DNA of 64,000 bases from Orobanche coerulescens. Taxonomy: Eukaryota > Streptophyta > Magnoliopsida > Lamiales > Orobanchaceae. The first letter of the stretch is position 1; each line of letters starts with the position of its first letter. The position numbers and the translations under genes were made by a program. The notes under the pieces are model-generated. The model had not been told where the DNA came from and made no database searches. It worked only from the letters and a program-made list of their open reading frames with translations. Shown here in pieces: positions 13,122 through 25,200 of this stretch. Location of the stretch: NCBI GenBank assembly GCA_033398695.1, contig JAWKAU010000250.1:1-64000 (forward strand), in the 5' to 3' direction.

Positions 13122-14782
13122 GGATCCACAGGTGATAGACTCTTGCAAATAACAAAATCTCATCACGGGACACTATAAATAAATATCCGTGCAATCCTGG
13201 ACAAAAAAATTGAATTTTTATTTCGAAAATTTTGAGGCGATTTTCCTAGGGTACCCAGGGAAATGATCGAAAGTTGGAAATTTTGGATTCTGATTCGTAA
13301 TGGATATTTGATCGCATAAAGTTATAGGTCTTCGAATAAGGTTTCTATCACTTCGAGAATCGTCCCAATCGGATGAGTAACGAAGGAGATATGGTCAAAA
13401 CAGTTTCTGGTAAAAGTGAGGCCACGACGACGCAATTAGAGGAGGCCCCCGATGAGCTTCTTTTTCCTGCATATGCCACCATTTCGGTAATATCTCCTTC
13501 GTTATTTATCAGATTGGGTCGATTCTTGATGCTATGGGAGGCTAATTCAAAGGCCTACGACATGGGGTGAGATCGATACGATAATCGTCAATTTTGTGGA
13601 CACTTCCGGGTGTTTTTTGCCGTTTCTCAATTGGTGTTCCTCCATTGTTTTGGCCATATCTCCTTCGTTATTCGTTCGATTGGGTCGAATCAAGCGGCGT
13701 TGGAAAGATTATTCAAAGTACTATAGATCTAAAAAATCAAAATCAAAATTTGACTCCCGGATTCATGGTGAGAGGCTCAAATAAAAGGAAGGGCACATTC
13801 TGGCATATATTCGGTGGATCCACAGGTGATAGACTCTTGCAAATAACAAAATCTCATCACGGGACACTATAAATAAATATCCATGCAATCTTGGACAAAA
13901 AAATTGAATTTTTATTTCGAAAATTTTTCAGGTGATTTTCCCTAGGGGTACCCCTAGGGGAAATTATCGAAAGTTGGAAATTTTGGATTCCGATTCGTAA
14001 TCGATATTTGATCACATAAAGTTATAGGTCTTCGAATAAGGTTTCTAACGCTTTGAGAATCATCCCAATCGGATAAGTAACGAAGGATATATGGTCAAAA
14101 CAGTTTCTGGTAAAAGTGAGGCCACGACGACGCAATTAGAGGAGGCCCCCGATGAGCTTCTTTTCCGGCACATGCCACCGTTTCGGCAATATCTCCTTCA
14201 TTATTTATCGGATTGGGTCGATTCTTGATGCTATGGGAGGCTAATTCAAAGGCCTACGACATGGGATACGATAATCGTCAATTTTGTGGACACTTCCGGA
14301 TGTTTTTTGCCGTTTCTCAATTGCTGTTCCTCCATTGTTTTGGCCATATCTCCTTCGTTATTCCTCCATTGCAAATAATAAAAGTGAAGCCACGACGACA
14401 CAATTAGAGGAGGCCCCCGATGAGCTTCTTTTTCCGGCACATGCCACCATTTCGGTAATATCTCCTTCATTATTTATCGGATTGGGTCGATTCTTGATGC
14501 TATGGGAGGCTAATTCAAAGGCCTACGACATGGGGTGAGATCGATACGATAATCGTCAATTTTGTGGACACTTCCGGATGTTTTTTGCCGTTTCTCAATT
14601 GCTGTTCCTCATTGTTTTGGCCATATCTCCTTCGTTATTCGTCCGATTGGGTCGAATCAAGCGGCGTTGGAAAGATTATTCAAAGTACTATAGATCTAAA
14701 AAATCAAAATCGAAATTTGACTCCCGGATTCATGGTGAGAGGCTCAAATAAAAGGAAGGGCACATTCTGGTATATATTCGGT
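13122..14782 (+). repeat. Transition between sub-arrays A and B
   Basis: Monomers 13122-13815 (694 bp) and 13816-14782 (967 bp). The first still has the A-type CCTGCATATGCC (13466) but already the later GGAAAGATTATTC, so the family switch lies between about 13010 and 13710. The second is the first 967-969-bp unit: basic monomer plus about 268 bp from one extra nested segment, entered through a CCTCCATTGCAAATAATAAA junction near 14363-14382. Confidence 0.8.
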
Positions 14783-16500
14783 GGATCCACATGTGATAGA
14801 CTCTTGCAAATAACAAAATCTCATCACGGGACACTATAAATAAATATCCGTGCAATCCTGGACAAAAAAATTGAATTTTTATTTCGAAAATTTTTCAGGT
14901 GATTTTCCCTAGGGGTACCCCTAGGGGAAATGATCGAAAGTTGGAAATTTTGGATTCCGATTCGTAATCGATATTTGATCGCATAAAGTTATAGGTCTTC
15001 GAATAAGGTTTCTAACGCTTCGAGAATCGTCCCAATCGGATAAGTAACGAAGGAGATATGGTCAAAACAGTTTCTGGTAAAAGTGAGGCCACGACGACGC
15101 AATTAGAGGAGGCCCCCGATGAGCTTCTTTTTCCGGCACATGCCACCGTTTCGGCAATATCTCCTTCATTATTTATCGGATTGGGTCGATTCTTGATGCT
15201 ATGGGAGGCTAATTCAAAGGCCTACGACATGGGATACGATAATCGTCAATTTTGTGGACACTTCCGGATGTTTTTTGCTGTTTCTCAATTGATGTTCCTC
15301 CATTGTTTTGGATATATCTCCTTCGTTATTCCTCCATTGCAAATAATAAAAGTGAAGCCACGACGATGCAATTAGAGGAGGCCCCCGATGAGCTTCTTTT
15401 TCCGGCACATACCACCATTTCGGTAATATCTCCTTCATTATTTATCGGATTGGGTCGATTCTTGATGCTATGGGAGGCTAATTCAAAGGCCTACGACATG
15501 GGGTGAGATCGATACGATAATCGTCAATTTTGTGGACACTTCCGGATGTTTTTTGCCGTTTCTTAATTGCTGTTCCTCCATTGTTTTGGCCATATCTCCT
15601 TCGTTATTCGTCCGATTGGGTCGAATCAAGCGGCATTGGAAAGATTATGCAAATTACTATAGATCTAAAAAATCAAAATCGAAATTTGACTCCCTGATTC
15701 ATGGTGAGAGGCTCAAATAAAAGGAAGGGCACATTCTGGGATATATTCGGTGGATCCACAGGTGATAGACTCTTGAAAATAAAAAAATATTATCACGGGA
15801 CACTATAAATAAATATCCGTGCAATCCTGGATAAAAAAATTGAATTTTTATTTCGAAAATTTTTCAGGTGATTTTCCCTAGGGGTACCCCTAGGGGAAAT
15901 GATCGAAAGTTGGAAATTTTGGATTCTGATTCGTAATTGATATTTGATCGCATAAAGTTATAGGTCTTCGAATAACGTTTCTAACGCTTCGAGAATTGTC
16001 CCAATCGGATAAGTAACGAAAGAGATATGGTCAAAACAGTTTGTGGTAAGAGTGAGACGACGACGCAATTAGAGGAGGCCCCCGATGAGCTTCTTTTTCC
16101 GGCACATGCCACCGTTTCGGCAATATCTCGTTCGTTATTTATCGGATTGGTTCTATTCTTGATGCTATGGTAGGCTAATTCAAAGGCCTACGACATGGGG
16201 TGAGATCGATACGATAATCATCAATTTTGTGGACACTTCCGAATGTTTTTTGCCGTTTCTCAATTGCTGTTCCTCCATTGTTTTGGCCATATCTCCTTCG
16301 TTATTCGTCCGATTGGGTCGAATCAAGCGGAGTTGGAAAGATTATTCAAAGTACTATACATCTAAAAAATCAAAATCGAAATTTGACTCTCGGATTCATG
16401 GTGAGAGGCTCAAATAAAAAGAAGGGCACATTCTGGGATATATTCGGTGGATCCACAGGTGATAGACTCTTGCAAATAACAAAATCTCATCACGGGACAC

Positions 16501-16508
16501 TATAAATA
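16501..16508 (+). promoter_or_regulatory. TATA-box-like element, one per ordinary monomer
   Basis: CACTATAAATAAATA fits the eukaryotic TATA consensus (TATAWAWA) and is kept in almost every monomer, except J units that have lost it. In the C-type HOR about 17 copies read GATAAATA instead (for example 28376, 28958, 37150, 53816, 61985). No initiator or transcription unit can be demonstrated, and the match may be chance in A/T-rich DNA. If used, the transcript would run through the palindrome and the inverted sub-repeats. Confidence 0.2.
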
Positions 16509-16572
16509 AATATCCGTGCAATCCTGGACAAAAAAATTGAATTTTTATTTCGAAAATTTTTCAAGCGATTTT

Positions 16573-16592
16573 CCCTAGGGGTACCCCTAGGG
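16573..16592. repeat. Perfect 20-bp palindrome CCCTAGGGGTACCCCTAGGG
   Basis: The sequence equals its own reverse complement and contains two CCTAGG sites around a GGTACC site. It also reads as two 9-bp direct repeats, CCCTAGGGG, separated by TAC. It is present once in most monomers (for example 13940-13959). Sub-array A often has TGC at the centre, and g units following D have CCCTAGGGGTACCTCTAGGA. Eight monomers have lost exactly one 9-bp repeat plus TAC: 17957, 21009, 23765, 26485, 31866, 49313, 50000 and 56030. Confidence 0.93.
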
Positions 16593-16689
16593 GAAATGAT
16601 CGAAAGTTGGAAATTTTGGATTCTGATTCGTAATCAATATTTGATCACATAAAGTTATAGGTCTTCGAATAAGGTTTCTAACGCTTTGA

Positions 16690-16729
16690 GAATCGTCCCA
16701 ATCGGATAAGTAACTAAGGATATATGGTC
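16690..16729 (-). repeat. Inverted copy of the internal 40-bp sub-repeat
   Basis: Read on the minus strand, this segment matches the two forward sub-repeats of the same monomer. Using the common form of the monomer, 35 of 40 positions agree with forward copy 1 and 34 of 40 with forward copy 2, by hand alignment. It lies about 90 bp upstream of copy 1, in every full-length monomer. In RNA it could pair with either downstream copy. Confidence 0.85.
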
Positions 16730-16818
16730 AAAACAATTTCTGGTAAAAGTGAGGTCACGACGACGCAATTAGAGGAGGCCCCCGATGAGCTTCTTTTTCC
16801 GGCACATGCCACCGTTTC

Positions 16819-16858
16819 GGCAATATCTCCTTCGTTATTTATCGGATTGGGTCGATTC
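16819..16858 (+). repeat. Forward internal sub-repeat, copy 1
   Basis: The core is ATATCTCCTTCGTTATTTAT followed by CGGATTGGGTCGATTC. In alpha and beta units this copy is duplicated, and in L units it is multiplied together with its flank. It appears to be the preferred site of rearrangement within the monomer. Confidence 0.85.
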
Positions 16859-16984
16859 TTGATGCTATGGGAGGCTAATTCAAAGGCCTACTACATGGGG
16901 CGAGATCGATACGATAATCGTCAATTTTGTGGACACTTCCGGATGTTTTTTGCCGTTTCTCAATTGCTGTTCCTCCATTGTTTT

Positions 16985-17024
16985 GGCCATATCTCCTTCG
17001 TTATTCGTCCGATTGGGTCGAATC
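16985..17024 (+). repeat. Forward internal sub-repeat, copy 2
   Basis: The core is CCATATCTCCTTCGTTATTC followed by GTCCGATTGGGTCGAATC. In D monomers the interval between copies 1 and 2 is deleted, leaving them nearly adjacent. In M units and the distal part of L units this copy is replaced by the CTCAATTGCTGTT reiteration. Confidence 0.85.
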
Positions 17025-18519
17025 AAGCGGCGTTGGAAAGATTATTCAAAGTACTATAGATCTAAAAAATCAAAATCGAAATTTGACTCCCGGATTCATG
17101 GTGAGAGGCTCAAATAAAAGGAAGGGCACATTCTGGGATATATTCGGTGGATCCACAGGTGATAGACTCTTGCAAATAACAAAATCTCATCACGGGACAC
17201 TATAAATAAATATCCGTGCAATCCTGGACAAAAAAATTGAATTTTTATTTCGAAAATTTTTCAGGCGATTTTCCACAGGAAATGATCGAAAGTTGGAAAT
17301 TTTGGATTCTGATTCGTAATCGATATTTGATCGCATAAAGTTATAGGTCTTCGAATAAGGTTTCTAACGCTTCGAGAATCGTCCCAATCGGATAAGTAAC
17401 AAAGGATATTTGGCCAAAACAGTTTCTGGTAAAGTGAGGCCACGACGACGCAATTAGAGGAGGCCCACGATGAGCTTCTTTTTCCGGCACATGCCACCAT
17501 TTCGGCAATATCTCCTTCGTTATTTATCGGATTGAGTGATTCTTGATGCTATGGGAGGCTAATTCAATGGCCTACGACATGGGGCGAGATCGATACGATA
17601 ATCGTCAATTTTGTGGACACTTCCGGATGTTTTTTGCCGTTTCTCAATTGCTGTTCCTCCATTGTTTTGGCCATATCTCCTTCGCTATTCGTCCGATTGG
17701 GTCGAATCAAGCGGCGTTGGAAAGATTATTCAAAGTACTATAGATCTAAAAAATCAAAATCGAAATTTGACTCCCGGATTCATGGTGAGAGGCTCAAATA
17801 AAAGGAAGGGCACATTCTGGGATATATTCGGTGGATCCACAGGTGATAGACTCTTGCAAATAACAAAATCTCATCACGGGACACTATAAATAAATATCCG
17901 TGCAATCCTGGACAAAAAAATTGAATTTTTATTTCGAAAATTTTTCAGGCGATTTTCCCTAGGGGAAATGATCGAAAGTTGGAAATTTTGGATTCTGATT
18001 CGTAATCGATATTTGATCGCATAAAGTTATAGGTCTTCGAATAAGGTTTCTAATGCTTCAAGAATCGTCCCAATCGGATAAGTAACGAAGGATATTTGGT
18101 CAAAACAGTTTCTGGTAAAAGTGAGGCCACGACGACGCAATTAGAGGAGGCCCCCGATGAGCTTCTTTTTCCGGCACATGCCACCATTTCGGCAATATCT
18201 CCTTCGTTATTTATCGGATTGAGTGATTCTTGATGCTATGGGAGGCTAATTCAAAGGCCTACGACATGGGGCGAGATCGATACGATAATCGTCAATTTTG
18301 TGGACACTTCCGGATGTTTTTTGCCGTTTCTCAATTGCTGTTCCTCCATTGTTTTGGCCATATCTCCTTCGCTATTCGTCCGATTGGGTCGAATTAAGCG
18401 GCGTTGGAAAGATTATTCAAAGTACTATAGATCTAAAAAATCAAAATCGAAATTTGACTCCCGGATTCATGGTGAGAGGCTCAAATAAAAGGAAGGGCAT
18501 ATTCTGGGATATATTCGGT

Positions 18520-21500
18520 GGATCCACAGGTGATAGACTCTTGCAAATAACAAAATCTCATCACGGGACACTATAAATAAATATCCGTGCAATCCTGGAC
18601 AAAAAAATTGAATTTTTATTTCGAAAATTTTTCAAGCGATTTTCCCTAGGGGTACCCCTAGGGGAAATGATCGAAAGTTGAAAATTTTGGATTCTGATTC
18701 GTAATCGATATTTGATGACATAAAGTTATAGGTCTTCGAATAAGGTTTCTAACTCTTCGAGAATCGTCCCAATCGGATAAGTAACGAAGGATATTTGGTC
18801 AAAACAGTTTCTGGTAAAAGTGAGGCCACGACGACGCAATTAGAGGAGGCCCCCGATGAGCTTCTTTTTCCGGCACATGCCACCGTTTCGGCAATATCTC
18901 CTTCATTATTTATCGGATTGGGTCGATTCTTGATGCTATGGGAGGCTAATTCAAAGGCCTACGACATGGGATACGATAATCGTCAATTTTGTGGACACTT
19001 CCGGATGTTTTTTGCTGTTTCTCAATTGATGTTCCTCCATTGTTTTGGCCATATCTCCTTCGTTATTCCTCCATTGCAAATAATAAAAGTGAAGCCACGA
19101 AGACGCAATTAGAGGAGGCCCCCGATGAGCTTCTTTTTCCGGCACATACCACCATTTCGGTAATATCTCCTTCATTATTTATCGGATTGGGTCGATTCTT
19201 GATGCTATGGGAGGCTAATTCAAAGGCCTACGACATGGGGTGAGATCGATACGATAATCGTCAATTTTGTGGACACTTCCGGATGTTTTTGCCATTTCTT
19301 AATTGTTGTTCCTCCATTGTTTTGGCCATATCTCCTTCGTTATTCGTCCGATTGGGTCGAATCAAGCGGTGTTGGAAAGATTATTCAAATTACTATAGAT
19401 CTAAAAAATCAAAATCGAAATTTGACTCCCTGATTCATGGTGAGAGGCTCAAATAAAAGGAAGGGCACATTCTGGGATATATTCGGTGGATCCACAGGTG
19501 ATAGACTCTTGCAAATAAAAAAATCTCATCACGGGACACTATAAATAAATATCCGTGCAATCCTGGATAAAAAAATTGAATTTTTGTTTCGAAAATTTTT
19601 CAGGTGATTTTCCCTAGGGGTACCCCTAGGGGAAATGATCGAAAGTTGGAAATTTTGGATTCTGATTCGTAATCGATATTTGATCGCATAAAGTTATAGG
19701 TCTTCGAATAAGGTTTCTAACGCTTCGAGAATTGTCCCAATCGGATAAGTAACGAAAGAGATATGGTCAAAACAGTTTCTGGTAAAAGTGAGACGACGAC
19801 GCAATTAGAGGAGGCCCCCGATGAGCTTCTTTTTCCGGCACATGCCACCGTTTCGGCAATATCTCCTTCGTTATTTATCGGATTGGTTCTATTCTTGATG
19901 CTATGGGAGGCTAATTCAAAGGCCTACGACATGGGGTGAGATCGATACGATAATCGTCAATTTTGTGGACACTTCCGAATGTTTTTTGCCGTTTCTCAAT
20001 TGCTGTTACTCCATTGTTTTGGCCATATCTCCTTCGTTATTCGTCCGATTGGGTCGAAACAAGCGGAGTTGGAAATATTATTCAAAGTACTATACATCTA
20101 AAAAATCAAAATCGAAATTTGACTCTCGGATTCATGGTGAGAGGCTCAAATAAAAAGAAGGGCACATTCTGGGATATATTCGGTGGATCCACAGGTGATA
20201 GACTCTTGCAAATAACAAAATCTCATCACGGGACACTATAAATAAATATCCGTGCAATCCTGGACAAAAAAATTGAATTTTTATTTCGAAAATTTTTCAA
20301 GCGATTTTCCCTAGGGGTACCCCTAGGGGAAATGATCGAAAGTTGAAAATTTTGGATTCTGATTCGTAATCAATATTTGATCACATAAAGTTATAGGTTT
20401 TCGAATAAGGTTTCTAACGCTTTTAGAATCGTCCCAATCGGATAAGTAACGAAGGATATATGGTCAAAACAATTTCTGGTAAAAGTGAGGTCACGACGAC
20501 GCAATTAGAGGAGGCCCCCGATGAGCTTCTTTTTCCGGCACATGCCACCGTTTCGGCAATATCTCCTTCGTTATTTATCGGATTGGGTCGATTCTTGATG
20601 CTATGGGAGGCTAATTCAAAGGCCAACGACATGGGGCGAGATCGATACGATAATCGTCAATTTTGTGGACACTTCCGGATGTTTTTTGCCGTTTCTCAAT
20701 TGCTGTTCCTCCATTGTTTTGGCCATATCTCCTTGGTTATTCGTCCGATTGGGTCGAATCAAGCGGCGTTGGAAAGATTATTCAAAGTACTATAGATCTA
20801 AAAAATCAAAATCGAAATTTGACTCCCAGATTCATGGTGAGAGGCTCAAATAAAAGGAAGGGCACATTCTGGGATATATTCGGTGGATCCACAGGTGATA
20901 GACTCTTGAAAATAACAAAATCTCATCACGGGACACTATAAATAAATATCCGTGCAATCCTGTACAAAAAAATTGAATTTTTATTTCGAAAATTTTTCAG
21001 ACGATTTTCCCTAGGGGAAATGATCGAAAGTTGGAAATTTTGGATTCTGATTCGTAATCGATATTTGATCACATAAAGTTATAGGTCTTCGAATAAGGTT
21101 TCTAACGCTTCGAGAATCGTCCCAATCGGATAAGTAACGAAGGATATTTGGTCAAAACAGTTTCTGGTAAAAGTGAGGCCACGGCAGCGCGCAATTAGAG
21201 GAGGCCCCGATGAGCTTCTTTTTCGGCACATGCCACCATTTCGGCAATATCTCCTTCGTTATTTATCGGATTGAGTGATTCTTGATGCTATGGGAGGCTA
21301 ATTCAAAGGCCTACGACATGGGGCGAGATCGATACGATAATCGTCAATTTTGTGGACACTTCCGGATGTTTTTTGCCGTTTCTCAATTGCTGTTCCTCCA
21401 TTGTTTTGGCCATATCTCCTTCGCTATTCGTCCGATTGGGTCGAATCAAGCGGCGTTGGAAAGATTATTCAAAGTACTATAGATCTAAAAAATTAAAATC

Positions 21501-22258
21501 GAAATTTGACTCCGGATTCATGGTGAGAGGATCAAATAAAAGAAGGGCACATTGCAGGATATATTCGGTGGATCCACGGGTGATAGACTCTTGCAAATAA
21601 CAAAATCTCATCACGGGACACTATAAATAAATATCCGTGCAATCTGGACAAAAAAATTGAATTTTTATTTGAAAATTTTTCAGCGATTTTCCACAAGGGT
21701 ACCCCTAGAAATGATCGAAAGTTGGAAATTTTGGATTCGATTCGTAATCGATATTTGATGACATAAAGTTATAGGTCTTGAATAAGGTTTCTAACTCTTC
21801 GAGAATCGTCCCAATCGGATAAGTAACGAAGGATAATTGGTCAAAGCAGTTTGGTAAAAGTGAGGCCACGACGACGCAATTCGAGGAGGCCCCCGATGAG
21901 CTTCTTTTTCCGGCACATGCCACCGTTTCGGCAATTTCTCCTTCGTTATTTATCGGATTGAGTGATTCTTGATGCTATGGGAGGCTAATTCAAAGGCCTA
22001 CGACATGGGGCGAGATCGATACGATAATCGTCAATTTTGTGGACACTTCCCGATGTTTTTTGCCGTTTCTCAATTGCTGTTCCTCCATTGTTTTGGCCAT
22101 ATCTCCTTCGTTATTCGTCCGATTGGGTCGAATCAAGCGGCGTTGGAAAGATTATTCAAAGTACTATAGATCTAAAAAATCAAAATCGAAATTTGACTCC
22201 CAGATTCATGGTGAGAGGCTCAAATAAAAGGAAGGGCACATTCTGGGATATATTCGGT
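18520..22258 (+). repeat. HOR B, copy 2 (pentamer, 3739 bp)
   Basis: Monomers: 18520-19487 (968), 19488-20184 (697), 20185-20884 (700), 20885-21569 (685), 21570-22258 (689). Copy-1 markers reappear in register (GGAGTTGG and TATACATC in the second unit, GTGAGGTCACG in the third). The last two units are also the first copy of the dimer that dominates the following 5.5 kb, so the dimer probably expanded from the end of this pentamer. Confidence 0.85.
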
Positions 22259-25200
22259 GGATCCACAGGTGATAGACTCTTGAAAATAACAAAATCTCAT
22301 CACGGGACACTATAAATAAATATCCGTGCAATCCTGTACAAAAAAATTGAATTTTTATTTCGAAAATTTTTCAGACGATTTTCCACAGGGAAATGATCGA
22401 AAGTTGGAAATTTTGGATTCGATTCGTGTCGATATTTGATCGCATAAAGTTATAGGTCTTGAATAAGGTTTCTAACGCTTCGAGAATCGTCCCAATCGGA
22501 TAAGTAACGAAGGATATTTGGTCAAAGCGATTTACGGTAAAAGTGAGGCCACGGCAGCGCAATTAGAGGAGGCCCCCGATGAGCTTCTTTTTCCGGCACA
22601 TGCCACCATTTCGGCAATATCTCCTTCGTTATTTATCGGATTGAGTGATTCTTGATGCTATGGGAGGCTAATTCAAAGGCCTACGACATGGGGCGAGATC
22701 GATACGATAATCGTCAATTTTGTGGACACTTCCGGATGTTTTTTGCCGTTTCTCAATTGCTGTTCCTCCATTGTTTTGGCCATATCTCCTTCGCTATTCG
22801 TCCGATTGGGTCGAATCAAGCGGCGTTGGAAAGATTATTCAAAGTACTATAGATCTAAAAAATTAAAATCGAAATTTGACTCCCGGATTCATGGTGAGAG
22901 GATCAAATAAAAGGAAGGGCACATTCTGGGATATATTCGGTGGATCCACAGGTGATAGACTCTTGCAAATAACAAAATCTCATCACGGGACACTATAAAT
23001 AAATATCCGTGCAATCCTGGACAAAAAAATTGAATTTTTATTTCGAAAATTTTTCAGGCGATTTTCCCTAGGGGTACCCCTAGGGGAAATGATCGAAAGT
23101 TGGAAATTTTGGATTCTGATTCGTAATCGATATTTGATGACATAAAGTTATAGGTCTTCGAATAAGGTTTCTAACTCTTCGAGAATCGTCCCAATCGGAT
23201 AAGTAACGAAGGATAATTGGTCAAAACAGTTTCTGGTAAAAGTGAGGCCACGACGACGCAATTCGAGGAGGCCCCCGATGAGCTTCTTTTTCCGGCACAT
23301 GCCACCGTTTCGGCAATTTCTCCTTCGTTATTTATCGGATTGAGTGATTCTTGATGCTATGGGAGGCTAATTCAAAGGCCTACGACATGGGGCGAGATCG
23401 ATACGATAATCGTCAATTTTGTGGACACTTCCCGATGTTTTTTGTCGTTTCTCAATTGCTGTTCCTCCATTGTTTTGGCCATATCTCCTTCGTTATTCGT
23501 CCGATTGGGTCGAATCAAGCGGCGTTGGAAAGATTATTCAAAGTACTATAGATCTAAAAAATCAAAATCGAAATTTGACTCCCAGATTCATGGTGAGAGG
23601 CTCAAATAAAAGGAAGGGCACATTCTGGGATATATTCGGTGGATCCACAGGTGATAGACTCTTGAAAATAACAAAATCTCATCACGGGACACTATAAATA
23701 AATATCCGTGCAATCCTGTACAAAAAAATTGAATTTTTATTTCGAAAATTTTTCAGACGATTTTCCCTAGGGGAAATGATCGAAAGTTGGAAATTTTGGA
23801 TTCGATTCGTAATCGATATTTGATCGCATAAAGTTATAGGTATTCGAATAAGGTTTCTAACGCCGAGAATCGTCCCAATCGGATAAGTAACGAAGGATAT
23901 TTGGTCAAAGCAGTTTACGGTAAAAGTGAGGCCACGACAACGCAATTAGAGGAGGCCCCGATGAGCTTCTTTTTCCGGCACATGCCACCATTTCGGCAAT
24001 ATCTCCTTCGTTATTTATCGGATTGAGTGATTCTTGATGCTATGGGAGGCTAATTCAAAGGCCTACGACATGGGGCGAGATCGATACGATAATCGTCAAT
24101 TTTGTGGACACTTAGGATGTTTTTGCCGTTTCTCAATTCTTTGTTCCTCCATTGTTTTGGCCATATCTCCTTCGCTATTCGTCCGATTGGGTCGAATCAA
24201 GCGGCGTTGGAAAGATTATTCAAAGTACTATAGATCTAAAAATTAAAATCGAAATTTGACTCCGGATTCATGGTGAGAGGATCAAATAAAAGGAAGGGCA
24301 CATGCAGGATATATTCGGTGGATCCAGGTGATAGACTCTTGCAAATAACAAAATCTCATCACGGGACACTATAAATAAATATCCGTGCAATCACGGACAA
24401 AAAAATTGAATTTTATTTGAAAATTTTAGGCGATTTTCCACAAGGGGTAACCACAGGGGAAATGATCGAAATTGGAAATTTTGGATTCGATTCGTAATCG
24501 ATATTTGATGACATAAAGTTATAGGTCTTGAATAAGGTTTCTAACTCTTCGAGAATCGTCCCAATCGGATAAGTAACGAAGGATAATTGGTCAAAGCAGT
24601 TTGGTAAAAGTGAGGCCACGCGGCAGCGCAATTCGAGAGGCCCCGATGAGCTTCTTTTAGGCACATGCCACCGTTTGGCAATATCTCCTTCGTTATTCAT
24701 CGGATTGGGTCGATTCTTGATGCGATGGGAGGCTAATTCGAAGGCCTACGACATGGGGCGAGATCGATACGATAATCGTCAATTTGTGGACACTTCCGGA
24801 TGTTTTTTGCCGTTTCTCAATTGCTGTTCCTCCATTGTTTTGGCCATATCTCCTTCGTTATTCGTCCGATTGGGTCGAATCAAGCGGCGTTGGAAAGATT
24901 ATTCAAAGTACTATAGATCTAAAAAATCAAAATCGAAATTTGACTCCGGATTCATGGTGAGAGGCTCAAATAAAAGGAAGGGCACATTCTGGGATATATT
25001 CGGTGGATCCACAGGTGATAGACTCTTGAAAATAACAAAATCTCATCACGGGACACTATAAATAAATATCCGTGCAATCCTGTACAAAAAAATTGAATTT
25101 TTATTTGAAAATTTTGAGACGATTTTCCTAGGGAAATGTTCGAAAGTTTGAAATTTTGGATTACGATTCGTAATCGATATTTGATCGCATAAAGTTATAG

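Larger units (their letters stand above)
16449..17148 (+). repeat. Reference ~700-bp monomer
   Basis: This is a typical full-length 700-bp unit, used here to describe the monomer. In order it holds: the GGATCC site (16449-16454); a TATAAATA element (16501-16508); an A/T-rich block of about 33 bp with A and T runs (16530-16562); a perfect 20-bp palindrome (16573-16592); an inverted copy of a 40-bp sub-repeat (16690-16729); a first forward copy of it (16819-16858); the block GATCGATACGATAATCGTCA just before 16925; and a second forward copy (16985-17024). Its two neighbours of similar length differ from it by few substitutions. No open frame in it is convincing as a gene. Confidence 0.95.
14783..18519 (+). 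repeat. HOR B, copy 1 (pentamer, 3737 bp)
   Basis: Monomers: 14783-15751 (969), 15752-16448 (697), 16449-17148 (700), 17149-17832 (684), 17833-18519 (687). The second unit is marked by GGAGTTGG, TATACATC, ACTCTCGG and an AAAAAGAAGGG run, and the third by GTGAGGTCACG. The same lengths and markers recur 3.74 kb downstream. Confidence 0.87.

Noticed and set aside
15050..15060. AAGGAGATATG, resembling a bacterial ribosome binding site before an ATG
   Set aside because: It is part of the inverted 40-bp sub-repeat and follows no bacterial gene context. A 64-kb tandem satellite with HOR structure is eukaryotic.
16573..16592. CCCTAGGG as a telomere-like repeat
   Set aside because: It is a single palindrome per monomer and not tandem CCCTAAA or CCCTAA units.
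17029..17042. GGCGTTGGAAAG, similar to the core of the CENP-B box
   Set aside because: The required TTCG at the left and CGGG at the right are absent, so it does not meet the NTTCGNNNNANNCGGGN consensus. It gives no evidence for a centromere.
16927..17205. Recurrent 92- and 62-codon frames in dozens of monomers (for example 16927-17205 and 16929-17117)
   Set aside because: They begin at TTG or GTG rather than ATG, overlap one another in two frames, have no recognisable domain, and recur only because the DNA repeats. Many sisters are frameshifted.
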